A DNA stretch of 48,210 nucleotides from Microcoleus sp. FACHB-DQ6. Lineage in GTDB: Bacteria; Cyanobacteriota; Cyanobacteriia; Cyanobacteriales; Microcoleaceae. Under the pieces are notes generated by a model that was not told the origin of the DNA, ran no database searches, and saw only the letters and a list, made by a program, of their open reading frames with translations. The stretch lies in assembly GCA_014695175.1 (NCBI GenBank), contig JACJNV010000066.1, positions 1-48,210 of the forward strand. Direction: 5' to 3'. The position numbers were made by a program, and so were the translations under genes. Shown here in pieces: positions 10,301-18,287 of this stretch (positions within the stretch are counted from its first letter, which is position 1; every line of letters begins with the position of its first letter).

Positions 10301-11641
10301 CTCACCAGAGTATTCCACAATCGCTGCCATGTGAGCCAGTGATGCTTCTACTTGCTTGCGATCGCTAATATCGCGCAGAATAACAGTCAATACCGTTTCG
10401 TCTCCCATTTCCAGCCTAGAAATAGAGGCTTCAGCCGAAAACTGCGTTCCATCTCGACGACGACCCAAAATCTCGCCTCGTTCTCCCATTTTTCGCGCTC
10501 TGGTAGAAGACTGTGCAAATTGTTTGATATGCTGCGGATGTGCATCTCTAAACTGTTCTGGCAGCAGTAAATTCAGTGGCTTCCCTAAAATATCCTCCAT
10601 TTTATAGCCAAACATCTTTTCTGCCCCTTGATTAAACAGGGTTATGCGTTGAGTGCGATCGATGGAAATAATTGCATCATTGGCGATTTCTAGAATTCGT
10701 GCAAAACGAGCCTGCGATTTTTGTAAAGCATCTGTTCGTTCAGCCACAAGAATTTCTAAAGTTTCGTTAAGTTTTTTAATTTCTTTTTCGGCTTGTTGGC
10801 GCCTGTAATCTATCTGGTTCAAAAAGCGAGCCGTCCCCAAGATGAGAATTGAGAACGTCAAAACCATAACAGTTGAACGCAATGTATAGCCAAAATTAGC
10901 ATTATACCAGCCTAAATTTTGTCCCTGAAGAGTGAACCAGTTCAGTGTCACTGGAAAGATTGTCCCCCAAGGCAGCAACCACCGAACCATTACTCCGCCT
11001 ACCAGGGGACTGGTTACTACTTGCATTAATCCTTCGTTAGGGCGGAGCAATAAAATTCCTCCATAGAGGATGAAAAAGGTGGCGATCGTGTTTACAGGTT
11101 GAGTCGTCGTAATTATGACCAACGGTTCAAGAATATCGACATTAAATAGGTATCCAAATAAAGCTAGTAGAGAAATTAAAGCTGCAACACTACTAAAAAT
11201 CTGAGCCAACCAAGTGTCCCGTTGCGAATTTTTCCCTAACAGTAACAGTGCTAGTCCCATCAGCAAAAAATTTAGGGCGGTATTTACTCCCATTCTTCCC
11301 GGATAAGGAGTCGCTGAAGACACGAAATCTCGGAAAAGCCACTCATCAATACCCAGCTTCCAACCAAAAATATACTGGCTCAGCGTCAGCAAACCGATGA
11401 TGATTATGAATTCTGCCATCCCTTGAGCGATGCGATTGTGCAGTCGGGTTCTTTGGTAGTGCAACAATTTCAAAGACACTCCAGCCAGCAAAAAGCAAAT
11501 TGCCGTGTTTGCTTTCATGGTCGAAGTCATACCGGGAAAACCACTTTTGAGTAGGGAGATGTCAAATTGCCAACCCAGCAGCACTAGACATCCGATCGCA
11601 ATGACGAGTAGACTTGCCATTTGAAAAATGCGCTTGTTCAT
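7394..11641 (-). CDS. Multi-PAS hybrid sensor histidine kinase/response regulator
   Basis: A 1415-residue protein. Residues 1-280 are a multi-helix membrane sensor region of a kind common in cyanobacterial kinases. Five PAS domains follow (approximately 305-425, 430-550, 560-690, 690-815 and 815-945), several followed by PAC-like segments (RDISDRK, RDITDRK). A HisKA domain has MSHELRTPLN with phospho-acceptor His964. The HATPase_c domain shows the N box (LLGNAIKFT), G1 (EDTGVGI) and G2 (GSGLGLAIS). A REC domain has phospho-acceptor Asp1257 (LMDLRMP), and a 90-residue helical tail lacks a clear Hpt histidine. It therefore looks complete. Its start is 233 bp from the divergent REC-PAS-GGDEF-EAL gene, a plausible phosphorelay or output partner. 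The signal sensed is unknown. Confidence 0.95.
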   Translation of the reverse strand: MNKRIFQMASLLVIAIGCLVLLGWQFDISLLKSGFPGMTSTMKANTAICFLLAGVSLKLLHYQRTRLHNRIAQGMAEFIIIIGLLTLSQYIFGWKLGIDEWLFRDFVSSATPYPGRMGVNTALNFLLMGLALLLLGKNSQRDTWLAQIFSSVAALISLLALFGYLFNVDILEPLVIITTTQPVNTIATFFILYGGILLLRPNEGLMQVVTSPLVGGVMVRWLLPWGTIFPVTLNWFTLQGQNLGWYNANFGYTLRSTVMVLTFSILILGTARFLNQIDYRRQQAEKEIKKLNETLEILVAERTDALQKSQARFARILEIANDAIISIDRTQRITLFNQGAEKMFGYKMEDILGKPLNLLLPEQFRDAHPQHIKQFAQSSTRARKMGERGEILGRRRDGTQFSAEASISRLEMGDETVLTVILRDISDRKQVEASLAHMAAIVEYSGEAVISKSLDGIILTWNNAAEKIFGYKAEEIIGQSILLLIPSHLTYEEQHILETIGQGETVKNYETVRVRKDGQLIHISCTISPLKDTTGRIIGGSVIKRDITDRKRAEINRQQIEMALRNSEEQFRHAFEDASIGMALVSLDGHWIKVNPSLCQILGYSSEELLALTFQDITHPDDLDADLSYAHQLLAGTISTYQLEKRYFHKQGHIIWILLDGSLVQDGQGNPLHFIAQIQDITARKEAQKTLDIQSIIMNNMAGGVCLIKASDLIIVYTNPTFDAMFGCTEGELAGQPLGVLNYVDTNFTPDVTVLDIVSQIQQTGEAKYEAHSRKKDGTLFWCRVHTSMFEHPEYGTVYVAVQEDATELKLAEQALQATTHRLNFLLNYSPVVIFSSKAAGDYGTTFLSANIKDILGYETREFLEDSKFWVNHLHPDDLEPVLKGLGNLFVNDFYFHEYRFRRSDGVYRWMLGQLRLIRDNSGKPVEILGYLIDISDRKQAELEFHHANEANQAKTVFLANMSHELRTPLNSILGFTQLMSYDTNLTPSLQERLQIVNRSGRHLLDLINDILDLSKIESGRMTLNLSDFDLTNLLASIEEMFQVKVQSKELQLIFDLAPDIPRFVHSDNKKLYQVFVNLLGNAIKFTNKGSVTLRVRARQRDTTSCHLCFEVEDTGVGIAPTEIDSLFKVFVQAQAGNNLSQGSGLGLAISQKLVKLMGGQIRVKSTLHRGSTFSFEIPVQLPQAESLPPESSNQRVIGLAPGQPTYRILIVEDLEENRRLLVEFLTSVGFEVREAKEGVEALSLWESWRPHLILMDLRMPIVDGYTASKYIRERPQSQQTVIIALTASIFEEEREKVVMAGFNDFISKPFQQRDIFDKIAKYLPVQYIYEVLEQTPQKQLVETVSVEDISVMSPQWLEQMYQAAYYLDTEVMNELILQIPESKASLSKALTDYINNFNSDRIMELIRPLLPNPL

Positions 11642-11874
11642 AAATCGGCTGCTTGGGTTGAAACAATGTTCTTCTAATGTTAGGCGAAGCGAAGAAGGGC
11701 AACCACGGGGGGACGGCTCCTACCCGAACAATGCAGACTTTGTAGGGCTGCGCCTCCTTGCCAGCCCCATATCTCCGGGAGCGCAGGACTTCTTTATGCG
11801 TAAAGTGACCTTTATAACCTCATAATTAAACTATACTATTTGTGCATACGCTTTTATTCCTCTAGCAGGAAACT

Positions 11875-14061
11875 ATGGAAATTAATATGATTGTCGATAG
11901 AACTAGCGATAGAAGTAGCGATGGAACTAGAAACGACCGAGGCAATATTTTAATTGTTGACGATCTGCCTGATAACCTGCGTCTTCTCAGGGATACTTTG
12001 AGGGCAGAGGGTTATAAAGTTCGCAGTGCAATAACAGGGGCACTGGCGATCAGAGCGGCCCAATCGCCATCGACGGAGTTAATCTTACTAGACATTAAAT
12101 TGCCTGATATTGATGGTTATGAAGTTTGCAGACAATTAAAATCTGATGAGCGCACGGCAGACATTCCAATAATTTTTTTAAGTGCGCTCAATGAAACTTT
12201 CAATAAGGTGCAAGGGCTGGCTGCTGGAGGGGTAGATTATATTGCTAAGCCATTTCAAGTCGAAGAAGTATTAGCTCGTGTCGAAACTCACCTAACTATC
12301 GGAAGGCTGCAACAAAAACTCCAAAAGCAGAATTTACGTCTCTTGATAGAAATTGAAGAACGGCAACGTCTCGAAGAGTCTCTCTTTGCCGAAAAGGAAT
12401 TGGCTCAAGTGACACTGGAATCAATTGGCGATGCGGTCATTACTACTGATGCCCAAGGTAATGTGAGATATTTCAATCCTATAGCTGAGCGACTGACAGG
12501 TTGGAAGGCTCATGAGGTTCAAGGAGTTCCCTTGTCTACAGTCTTCCTAATTGTTGATTCCGTAACGGGAGAGCCAGTAGAGAATCCTATAAACAACGCT
12601 CTATTAGAGCAGCGAATTGTGAGCTTACCTCACAATTCTATTATGATTGCCCATGATGGAACAGAGTATCCCATTGCCGACTCGGCAGCACCGATTCGAG
12701 ACCGTAAAGGTCAAATTATCGGGGCAGTTATGGTCTTTCATGACGTTACTGAATCGCGCTATCTCAGCCGTCAACTCTCTTGGGAAGCCAGTCACGATGC
12801 CCTGACGGGGTTAATCAACCGTCGAAGATTTGAGCAACATTTAGTTGATGCGATCGCTTCTGTTGAAGATAGCAATCAGCAGCACGCTCTCTGTTATTTA
12901 GATTTAGATCAGTTCAAAGTCATTAACGATACCGCAGGTCATATTGCTGGGGATGAGCTACTGCGACAAATCACTACACTTTTACAAAAGGGACTCCCCG
13001 GTAATGACACACTGGCTCGCTTGGGAGGTGATGAATTTGGTCTTTTGCTCACTCAATGTCCACTATCTCAAGCAACTCAGATTGCGGAAAACCTCAAAGA
13101 TTTAGTGCATCAATTTCGGTTTATTTGGAATGGCAACACCTTTATCATCGGAGTCAGCATTGGAGTTGTGGCCATTGACCACACCACCCAAAATTTGATG
13201 GAGCTTCTGGGAGCGGCTGATGCAGCTTGTTATGCCGCCAAAGCCAGAGGGCGAAACTGTGTTCATATTTATCGTCTAGATGATGGCGAACTAATTAAAC
13301 AACGTGGTGAGAGGCAGTTGATTTCCAAAATCACCCGAGCGCTGGAAACCAATAGTTTTTGTCTCTATTACCAAAAGATTGTCTCTATTACCTCTAAACC
13401 ATTAGTAGAGCATTATGAGATTTTGCTCAGAATGCTGGACGAAGATGGAAAAATAGTATCTCCAAATGAGTTTATTCCCGCGGCCGAGCGTTACGGCTTG
13501 ATAACTGAGATCGATTGTTGGGTAATCGAAACTTTTTTCTCTAATTATCACAAATTGCCGGATAAAGATGTTCTTAGTCAAGGCTTGTATACGATCAATC
13601 TTTCTGGGGCTAGCATTAGTAACAATCAGTTTCTCAGGCTTTTAATCGAACAATTTTCTCGCTACCAAGTCCCCCCACAAGCCATTGGTTTTGAAATCAC
13701 AGAAACCGCAGCGATCGCAAATTTTGAGCAAGCCCGATATTTCATGACCGAACTTAAAAAGATTGGCTGTTGCTTTGCTTTAGATGATTTTGGCAGTGGG
13801 TTGAGTTCCTTTGCGTATCTGCTCAATTTACCAGTTGATTATTTAAAAATTGATGGTGCTTTTGTCAAGAATATTAATCATAATTTGATTTCTCAAGCCC
13901 TGGTTGAAGGCTTTAATCGTATTGCCCATGCGATGAATCTTGAAACTATAGCTGAGTTTGTCGAAGACGAGACTATCTTAGAAAAATTGCGGGAGATTGG
14001 AGTAGATTATGCTCAGGGTTATGGGATCGCCCGCCCCGTCCCTATTAATTTTAATCGCTAG
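11875..14061 (+). CDS. Response regulator REC-PAS-GGDEF-EAL (c-di-GMP turnover)
   Basis: A 728-residue protein. REC: about 24-140, acidic DD pocket, phospho-acceptor Asp73 (LLDIKLP), Lys in AKPF. A short coiled coil follows, then PAS (about 180-295) and GGDEF (about 310-465) with intact GGDEF at 384-388. The RxxD inhibitory site is absent: the residues before GGDEF read PGNDTLARL. The EAL domain (about 480-725) has E515-I-L-L-R in place of EALLR but keeps the other catalytic signatures: NLS, EITE, DDFGSG, KIDGAF and the final QGYG. It probably both makes and degrades c-di-GMP, or favours hydrolysis; net activity is inference. Start at ATG 11875 after AGGA. It is divergent from the hybrid kinase. 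Confidence 0.93.
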   Translation: MEINMIVDRTSDRSSDGTRNDRGNILIVDDLPDNLRLLRDTLRAEGYKVRSAITGALAIRAAQSPSTELILLDIKLPDIDGYEVCRQLKSDERTADIPIIFLSALNETFNKVQGLAAGGVDYIAKPFQVEEVLARVETHLTIGRLQQKLQKQNLRLLIEIEERQRLEESLFAEKELAQVTLESIGDAVITTDAQGNVRYFNPIAERLTGWKAHEVQGVPLSTVFLIVDSVTGEPVENPINNALLEQRIVSLPHNSIMIAHDGTEYPIADSAAPIRDRKGQIIGAVMVFHDVTESRYLSRQLSWEASHDALTGLINRRRFEQHLVDAIASVEDSNQQHALCYLDLDQFKVINDTAGHIAGDELLRQITTLLQKGLPGNDTLARLGGDEFGLLLTQCPLSQATQIAENLKDLVHQFRFIWNGNTFIIGVSIGVVAIDHTTQNLMELLGAADAACYAAKARGRNCVHIYRLDDGELIKQRGERQLISKITRALETNSFCLYYQKIVSITSKPLVEHYEILLRMLDEDGKIVSPNEFIPAAERYGLITEIDCWVIETFFSNYHKLPDKDVLSQGLYTINLSGASISNNQFLRLLIEQFSRYQVPPQAIGFEITETAAIANFEQARYFMTELKKIGCCFALDDFGSGLSSFAYLLNLPVDYLKIDGAFVKNINHNLISQALVEGFNRIAHAMNLETIAEFVEDETILEKLREIGVDYAQGYGIARPVPINFNR

Positions 14062-14238
14062 CCATCGCACTGGGCCAGCGAACCCATTGCCTCACGCCTG
14101 TGCCTTGTCTGGAGGCCTCCAAGAGTCGATCGCCCGCTGCTACAAGACTGGCTCAATTTACTGTGTCACATTTAGATCGAATGTGCTGTAATTGTAAAGG
14201 ATTGAATGTTCTATTGGAAATAAACCGGAAAATTTGCC

Positions 14239-15183
14239 ATGAAAGCAGTTGCGTTCGATCGCTACGGTTCAGCCGAGGAATTGCTGTACCGAGAATTGGA
14301 AAAGCCGATCGCCAAATCCAACGAATTGTTAGTGCGAGTTCGCGCTAGCAGCGTCAATCCCGTAGACTGGAAAATCCGGAAAGGACACCTGCAACTATTA
14401 ACAGGATATAACTTTCCTCGAATAGTCGGTTCTGACATTTCGGGAGTTGTCGTGGAAGTCGGCCGCGAAGTCACCAAATTTCAACCCGGAGATGAAGTTT
14501 ATACTTTCTTAAATCCCATCAGTGGGGGTGCTTGCGCCGAATACGCGGTCGTGGCAGAATCCGATGCAGCAATTAAACCGAAAAACATCACTCATGTAGA
14601 AGCAGCAGCAGTACCGATCGCAGGTTTAACTGCTTTGCAATCGCTCAGGGATTTGGGTGAAATTCAAGCAGGAAATAAAGTATTAATTAACGGCGCTTCC
14701 GGCGGAGTCGGCACTTTTTCCGTGCAATTTGCGAAAGCAATGAATGCGGAAGTAACGGGAGTTTGCAGTGCTAAAAATAGAGAATTGGTCAAGAGTTTGG
14801 GAGCAGATTTTGTCCTGGATTACGAAGAAATTGACTTTACTCAACAAACCGATAAATATGATATAATTTTAGATGCTGTGGGGACAAGAACATTTGCTGA
14901 ATGCGAAAAAGTGCTGCAACCCGAGGGAGTTTATATCTCGACTTTGCCAAGTTTCGAGAACCTCGCACCGATGTTAACGAGCTGGTTTTTATCGGGTAAA
15001 AAAGCTAAATTCATTCTAGCCAATGCCAACACCAGCGATTTAGAGGCTTTGCGGGAGTTAATAGAATCCGATAAAGTTGAGCCGATTGTCGATCGCACTT
15101 ACAGCTTAGCAGAAGTAGCAGCAGCCCACGCTTACAGCGAAACCGGCCGCGCGATCGGCAAAATTGCGATCGTGATTGAATAA
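14239..15183 (+). CDS. Zinc-independent MDR-family NADP-dependent oxidoreductase
   Basis: A 314-residue medium-chain reductase of the quinone oxidoreductase type. It has a GroES-like N-terminus (RVRASSVNPVDWKIRKG; IVGSDISGVV) and a Rossmann domain with NGASGGVGTFSVQ, a form of the AxxGxxG motif. The Cys/His ligands of zinc alcohol dehydrogenases are missing, in line with zinc-independent members. It would reduce quinones or activated alkenes with NADPH; the exact substrate is unknown. The start at ATG 14239 is tight against AAATTTGCC, with no strong Shine-Dalgarno. It is followed after 183 bp by tatC on the same strand; a shared transcript is possible but not shown. Confidence 0.9.
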   Translation: MKAVAFDRYGSAEELLYRELEKPIAKSNELLVRVRASSVNPVDWKIRKGHLQLLTGYNFPRIVGSDISGVVVEVGREVTKFQPGDEVYTFLNPISGGACAEYAVVAESDAAIKPKNITHVEAAAVPIAGLTALQSLRDLGEIQAGNKVLINGASGGVGTFSVQFAKAMNAEVTGVCSAKNRELVKSLGADFVLDYEEIDFTQQTDKYDIILDAVGTRTFAECEKVLQPEGVYISTLPSFENLAPMLTSWFLSGKKAKFILANANTSDLEALRELIESDKVEPIVDRTYSLAEVAAAHAYSETGRAIGKIAIVIE

Positions 15184-15295
15184 TGAAGGCACGACACGGG
15201 TTTTGACACCGCTACACGGATTAATTATCGATCGTTCCTTCTGCTGCTGAAGTCAGAATAAAGAATGAAGAAGGAAGTCGGAGCAATTATGAAAT

Positions 15296-15366
15296 AACTA
15301 TTCTCAATTTTCAATTTCCAATTAATTACCAATTCCCAATTATCCCTTACCAATTACCCATTCCCT
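15296..15366 (+). repeat. Degenerate heptamer tract in the tatC leader
   Basis: Units such as TCAATTT, CCAATTA, ATTACCA and ATTCCCA run with 7-bp spacing up to the tatC ATG. No Shine-Dalgarno is visible in the tract. It is the same kind of repeat as the one translated inside recF. Confidence 0.8.
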
Positions 15367-16212
15367 ATGACTGCTCCCTCAAACTTGGAGACATCCGAAC
15401 AAGGTTCCGACAACAACCTCGAAGCAATTAGCCCGGAAAACAGCATTGCACCAATCGCAGGCGGTGCGATGGGTTCCCGCAACTTAGAAAACGAATTTCT
15501 CGACGAACTTCCCGACGAAGTTGAGATGTCTTTGTTCGAGCATTTAGAAGAATTGCGTCTGCGAATTTTCTACTCGCTAATTGCAGTAGTAATCGCTGTA
15601 ATCGGTTGTTTTTTAACAGTTAAGCCCATCGTGCAACTGTTAGAAGTACCGGCCGGGCCAGTGAAGTTTCTGCAACTAGCTCCCGGCGAGTATTTCTTTG
15701 TTTCTATCGAAGTAGCCGGATACAGCGGTTTGCTCCTTGCCACTCCGTTTATTTTTTACCAGATAGCGCTGTTTGTTCTCCCCGGTTTGACTCGCAAAGA
15801 ACGCAGGTTGCTCGGGCCGGTGTTTTTCGGATCGAGTTTCCTATTTTTGGGCGGGTTAGTCTTTGCTTACATCGCTCTGATTCCGGCGGCGCTCAACTTC
15901 TTTGTTAGCTATGGGGCGGATGTTGTAGAGCAGTTGTGGTCGATCGACAAATACTTTAAATTTGTGCTGCTGTTAATGTTCTGCACTGGCTTAGCTTTTC
16001 AAATCCCGATCTTCCTAGTATTGCTAGGCGTTTTTGGCATTTTTTCGTCGAACCAAATGCTATCGGGCTGGCGGTATGTCGTCTTGGGAGCCGCAGTTTT
16101 GGGAGCGGTGTTAACGCCTTCTACTGACCCTTTAACGCAAAGTCTTTTAGGAGGTGCGATCCTCGGCTTGTATTTGGGTGGCGTTGGTTTGGTGAAGCTT
16201 TTAGGACGCTAA
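15367..16212 (+). CDS. tatC: Sec-independent protein translocase subunit TatC
   Basis: A 281-residue protein with six predicted membrane helices. The family signature lies just before the first helix (FEHLEELRLR), and the conserved periplasmic and cytoplasmic loops follow (LAPGEYFF, GLTRKERR, SYGADVVEQLWSIDKYF). TatC is the receptor for twin-arginine signal peptides and moves folded proteins across the thylakoid and plasma membranes. The Rieske protein encoded 1.4 kb downstream is a classical Tat substrate, so the closeness of tatC and petC makes functional sense. An N-terminal extension of about 55 residues rich in acidic and polar residues precedes the conserved part. A heptamer repeat ends right at the start codon. 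Confidence 0.97.
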   Translation: MTAPSNLETSEQGSDNNLEAISPENSIAPIAGGAMGSRNLENEFLDELPDEVEMSLFEHLEELRLRIFYSLIAVVIAVIGCFLTVKPIVQLLEVPAGPVKFLQLAPGEYFFVSIEVAGYSGLLLATPFIFYQIALFVLPGLTRKERRLLGPVFFGSSFLFLGGLVFAYIALIPAALNFFVSYGADVVEQLWSIDKYFKFVLLLMFCTGLAFQIPIFLVLLGVFGIFSSNQMLSGWRYVVLGAAVLGAVLTPSTDPLTQSLLGGAILGLYLGGVGLVKLLGR

Positions 16213-16242
16213 AAACTCCACAGAAAGATCGATCGACTCGCC

Positions 16243-16281
16243 ACAAAAAAATATAGAGACGCGATCGCCCGCGCCTCTATA
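16243..16281 (-). terminator. Intrinsic terminator of ccmK
   Basis: An imperfect 12-bp stem, TATAGAG-A-CGCG with CGCG-C-CTCTATA (16252-16263 and 16270-16281, loop ATCGCC). On the minus strand it is followed by TATTTTTTT. It lies between the convergent tatC and ccmK genes and fits ccmK best; it could also stop tatC read-through. Confidence 0.8.
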
Positions 16282-16328
16282 ATTACTAAAAGTTAAAATT
16301 CCACACCAAAGTTTTGTCAAAACTTTGA

Positions 16329-16637
16329 CTACATTCGGAACTGTTCGACTTCAGGAGTGTAGCCGATCGGCAAAACGTAATCCAGATTCTCGTGGGGACG
16401 AGCAATTATGTGATACGATAGCAACTTTCCGCCATCGACCTTTTTAACTGATTCAATTCCAGCAGCAACGGCTGCTTGCACTTCAGAAACATCTCCTCGC
16501 ACTATAATTGTCCAGTAGGCGCGGGTTATTTTCTCATAGCGAACTAAAGTAACACGGGCTGCTTTCACCATTGAGTCCGCAACTTCTACTGCAGCGGGAA
16601 ATCCTAAGACTTCAACCATTCCCAGTGCAACACCCAT
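16329..16637 (-). CDS. ccmK: Carboxysome shell hexamer protein, CcmK family (satellite copy)
   Basis: A 102-residue single BMC domain. It has hallmark segments of CcmK1/K2 ([53 protein letters not shown]), so it would form hexamers that tile beta-carboxysome facets. The pore loop differs: residues 36-40 read KITRA where CcmK1/K2 have KIGSG, placing Arg39 at the pore mouth. No other ccm gene is in the window, so it is a satellite locus like ccmK3/K4 of other cyanobacteria, though its sequence is closer to K1/K2. I cannot place it with certainty in one of the later K5/K6 classes. AGGAGA precedes the ATG at a good distance, and an intrinsic terminator follows. Confidence 0.93.
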   Translation of the reverse strand: MGVALGMVEVLGFPAAVEVADSMVKAARVTLVRYEKITRAYWTIIVRGDVSEVQAAVAAGIESVKKVDGGKLLSYHIIARPHENLDYVLPIGYTPEVEQFRM

Positions 16638-17048
16638 TACAACATTCTCCTAAATTTCACAAGATATCTGACACTCATTGTATGTGAAATTGTTGACAGA
16701 AATTGGTTCCGATGATTTTGGTAAGCTAGAAGTCCGATCGCCCAAAATTTTAAAAGCCCCTAAAAAGCCCCAGAAACTGTTGCGGCATTTAAATCCCACA
16801 GTTGGCGGCGCGCAGCAAAGCCCGCCACACAAGACTTTGAATCAAAACACCCGTGCAAATTAGATGCGCCACAGCTTAGTTTCTCACAAGCGGCAAGTCG
16901 TATGACAAGCTCGCCGATCGATTTTCGGGACTTTGGGCTCAACTAATCCAGCCGCGGCGCGACACAAAACTTTAGGAAACTCCCCCAGATCCCGGCTGTG
17001 GAGTCAATCTAAAATCTAAAATCTAAAATCTAAAATCGACTGAGTGAT
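16638..17048. other. Intergenic region with a heptamer tract
   Basis: It separates ccmK and the DUF3067 gene, both on the minus strand. It contains about 4.6 copies of AAAATCT at 17006-17037. The reading frames at 16650-16942 have no coding signature. Confidence 0.7.
17006..17037 (+). repeat. AAAATCT heptamer array
   Basis: About 4.6 units of AAAATCT, ending 12 bp beyond the stop of the DUF3067 gene (17049, minus strand). The same unit occurs at 4778, 20318, 21074, 41460 and 47628. Confidence 0.9.
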
Positions 17049-17366
17049 TCAAAACTCGTCTAGCAACCACTCCGAGGCTCTTTCACCCAAATCGAGGGGA
17101 ACGCTGACAGCTTTACCCAAGCGCGGGCGATCGCGAGTAGTTACGATATATTCTCTCACCTGTTCCGTGCTCCCCCAGCCGTTGAGGTAATTGGCGACTG
17201 CATCCAAATGCTCGAAATAATCAGCCTCCGTCATCGGAAAAGATGCCTGTTCTAGATATTTCCACATAACTTGCACAAAAATCTTGCCCCGCGTCCGCCG
17301 CAATCTGATATCGTAAGACTTTCCCCATTTTTCTAGGAGTAGCTGGTGTAAATCCTTGCCCGTCAT
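17049..17366 (-). CDS. DUF3067 family protein, conserved next to petC
   Basis: A 105-residue soluble protein that I recognise as the cyanobacterial/plastid DUF3067 family (MTGKDLHQLLLEKWGKSYD, RRTRGKIFVQVMWKYLEQASFP, PRLGKAVSVPLDLGERASEWLL). It has no signal peptide or membrane helix. No established biochemical role is known to me. It is divergent from petC, 213 bp away, which invites a link to Rieske or b6f biogenesis; that is inference from context. AGGAGC lies 4 nt upstream of the ATG at 17366, so the start is well supported. Confidence 0.8.
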   Translation of the reverse strand: MTGKDLHQLLLEKWGKSYDIRLRRTRGKIFVQVMWKYLEQASFPMTEADYFEHLDAVANYLNGWGSTEQVREYIVTTRDRPRLGKAVSVPLDLGERASEWLLDEF

Positions 17367-17579
17367 GGTTGCTCCTGAGTTAATCCATTAAACAATAAAA
17401 GACAAAGTTCAAAAAATGTAATAATACTCTAATAAAGGCTGGAAGGCGCATTCTTAAAAGGAATTTTCGCGGCCTAAAATTTGTGCGAGCAGATTAACGG
17501 CAATTATCCCAGTTGTCTGCACGTACAGGTTCGCTAACAGCAAACAAACAAACGTAACTTAAAACCGTAAAGGCAGGTC

Positions 17580-18122
17580 ATGGCTCAAACTTCTGCTGGA
17601 AATCCCGATGTCCCCGATATGGGGCGTCGCCAATTTATGAATTTGCTGACGTTCGGTACAGTCACAGGTGTGGCACTGGGCGCACTCTATCCCGTTGTCC
17701 AATATTTTGTTCCTCCGGCGAGTGGGGCAGTTGGCGGCGGAGTGACAGCTAAAGATGCTTTGGGTAACGACATCATCGTTAGCGAATATTTGGCTTCGCA
17801 CCCTGCGGGCGATCGCACCTTAGCCCAAGGTCTCAAAGGCGACCCCACTTATCTTGTGGTGAAAGAAGACCAATCTATCGCCGACTACGGCATCAATGCA
17901 GTCTGCACTCACTTGGGTTGCGTCGTGCCTTGGAATGTTAGCGAAAACAAGTTTATCTGTCCTTGCCACGGTTCTCAATACAACAATGAGGGCAAAGTGG
18001 TACGCGGCCCAGCGCCTTTGTCTCTGGCCCTGGCCCACGCCACTGTCGCAGATGACAAGATCGCTTTGACCCCTTGGAAAGAAACAGATTTCCGCACCGG
18101 CGAAGAACCTTGGTGGTCTTAA
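17580..18122 (+). CDS. petC: Cytochrome b6f Rieske iron-sulfur protein
   Basis: A 180-residue protein. Its N-terminus ([30 protein letters not shown]) is an uncleaved Tat-type anchor with RR followed by one membrane helix. The 2Fe-2S cluster motifs are CTHLGC and CPCHGS, with the conserved GPAPLSLA loop after the second. It carries electrons from plastoquinol to cytochrome f on the lumenal side of the thylakoid. Length and motifs are those of the main cyanobacterial PetC. It is followed by petA after 165 bp, the standard petCA operon. AAAGGCAGG ahead of the ATG serves as ribosome binding site. DUF3067 is divergent upstream. Confidence 0.98.
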   Translation: MAQTSAGNPDVPDMGRRQFMNLLTFGTVTGVALGALYPVVQYFVPPASGAVGGGVTAKDALGNDIIVSEYLASHPAGDRTLAQGLKGDPTYLVVKEDQSIADYGINAVCTHLGCVVPWNVSENKFICPCHGSQYNNEGKVVRGPAPLSLALAHATVADDKIALTPWKETDFRTGEEPWWS

Positions 18123-18210
18123 ACTATTTTGGATTTTAGATTTGAGATTTTAGATAGGGGGTGAATGGTGAAAACCACAGATAATTGCATCCCTAAAGCA
18201 CTCTCATAAT

Positions 18211-18259
18211 CCAAAATCCAAAATCCAAAATCCAAAATCCAAAATCCAAAATCCAAAAT
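18211..18259 (+). repeat. Seven perfect CCAAAAT heptamers between petC and petA
   Basis: Seven exact copies of CCAAAAT fill 18211-18259, after degenerate GATTTTA-like units at 18129-18155. The array ends 28 bp before the petA start and is inside the petCA transcript if the two genes are co-transcribed. Confidence 0.95.
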
Positions 18260-18287
18260 TGTCTGACCTTTGAGATTGAATACTCTA

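Noticed and set aside
11628..11825. 65-codon ORF in the leader between the two signalling genes
   Set aside because: Overlaps the kinase start, and its composition looks like non-coding DNA with repeats.
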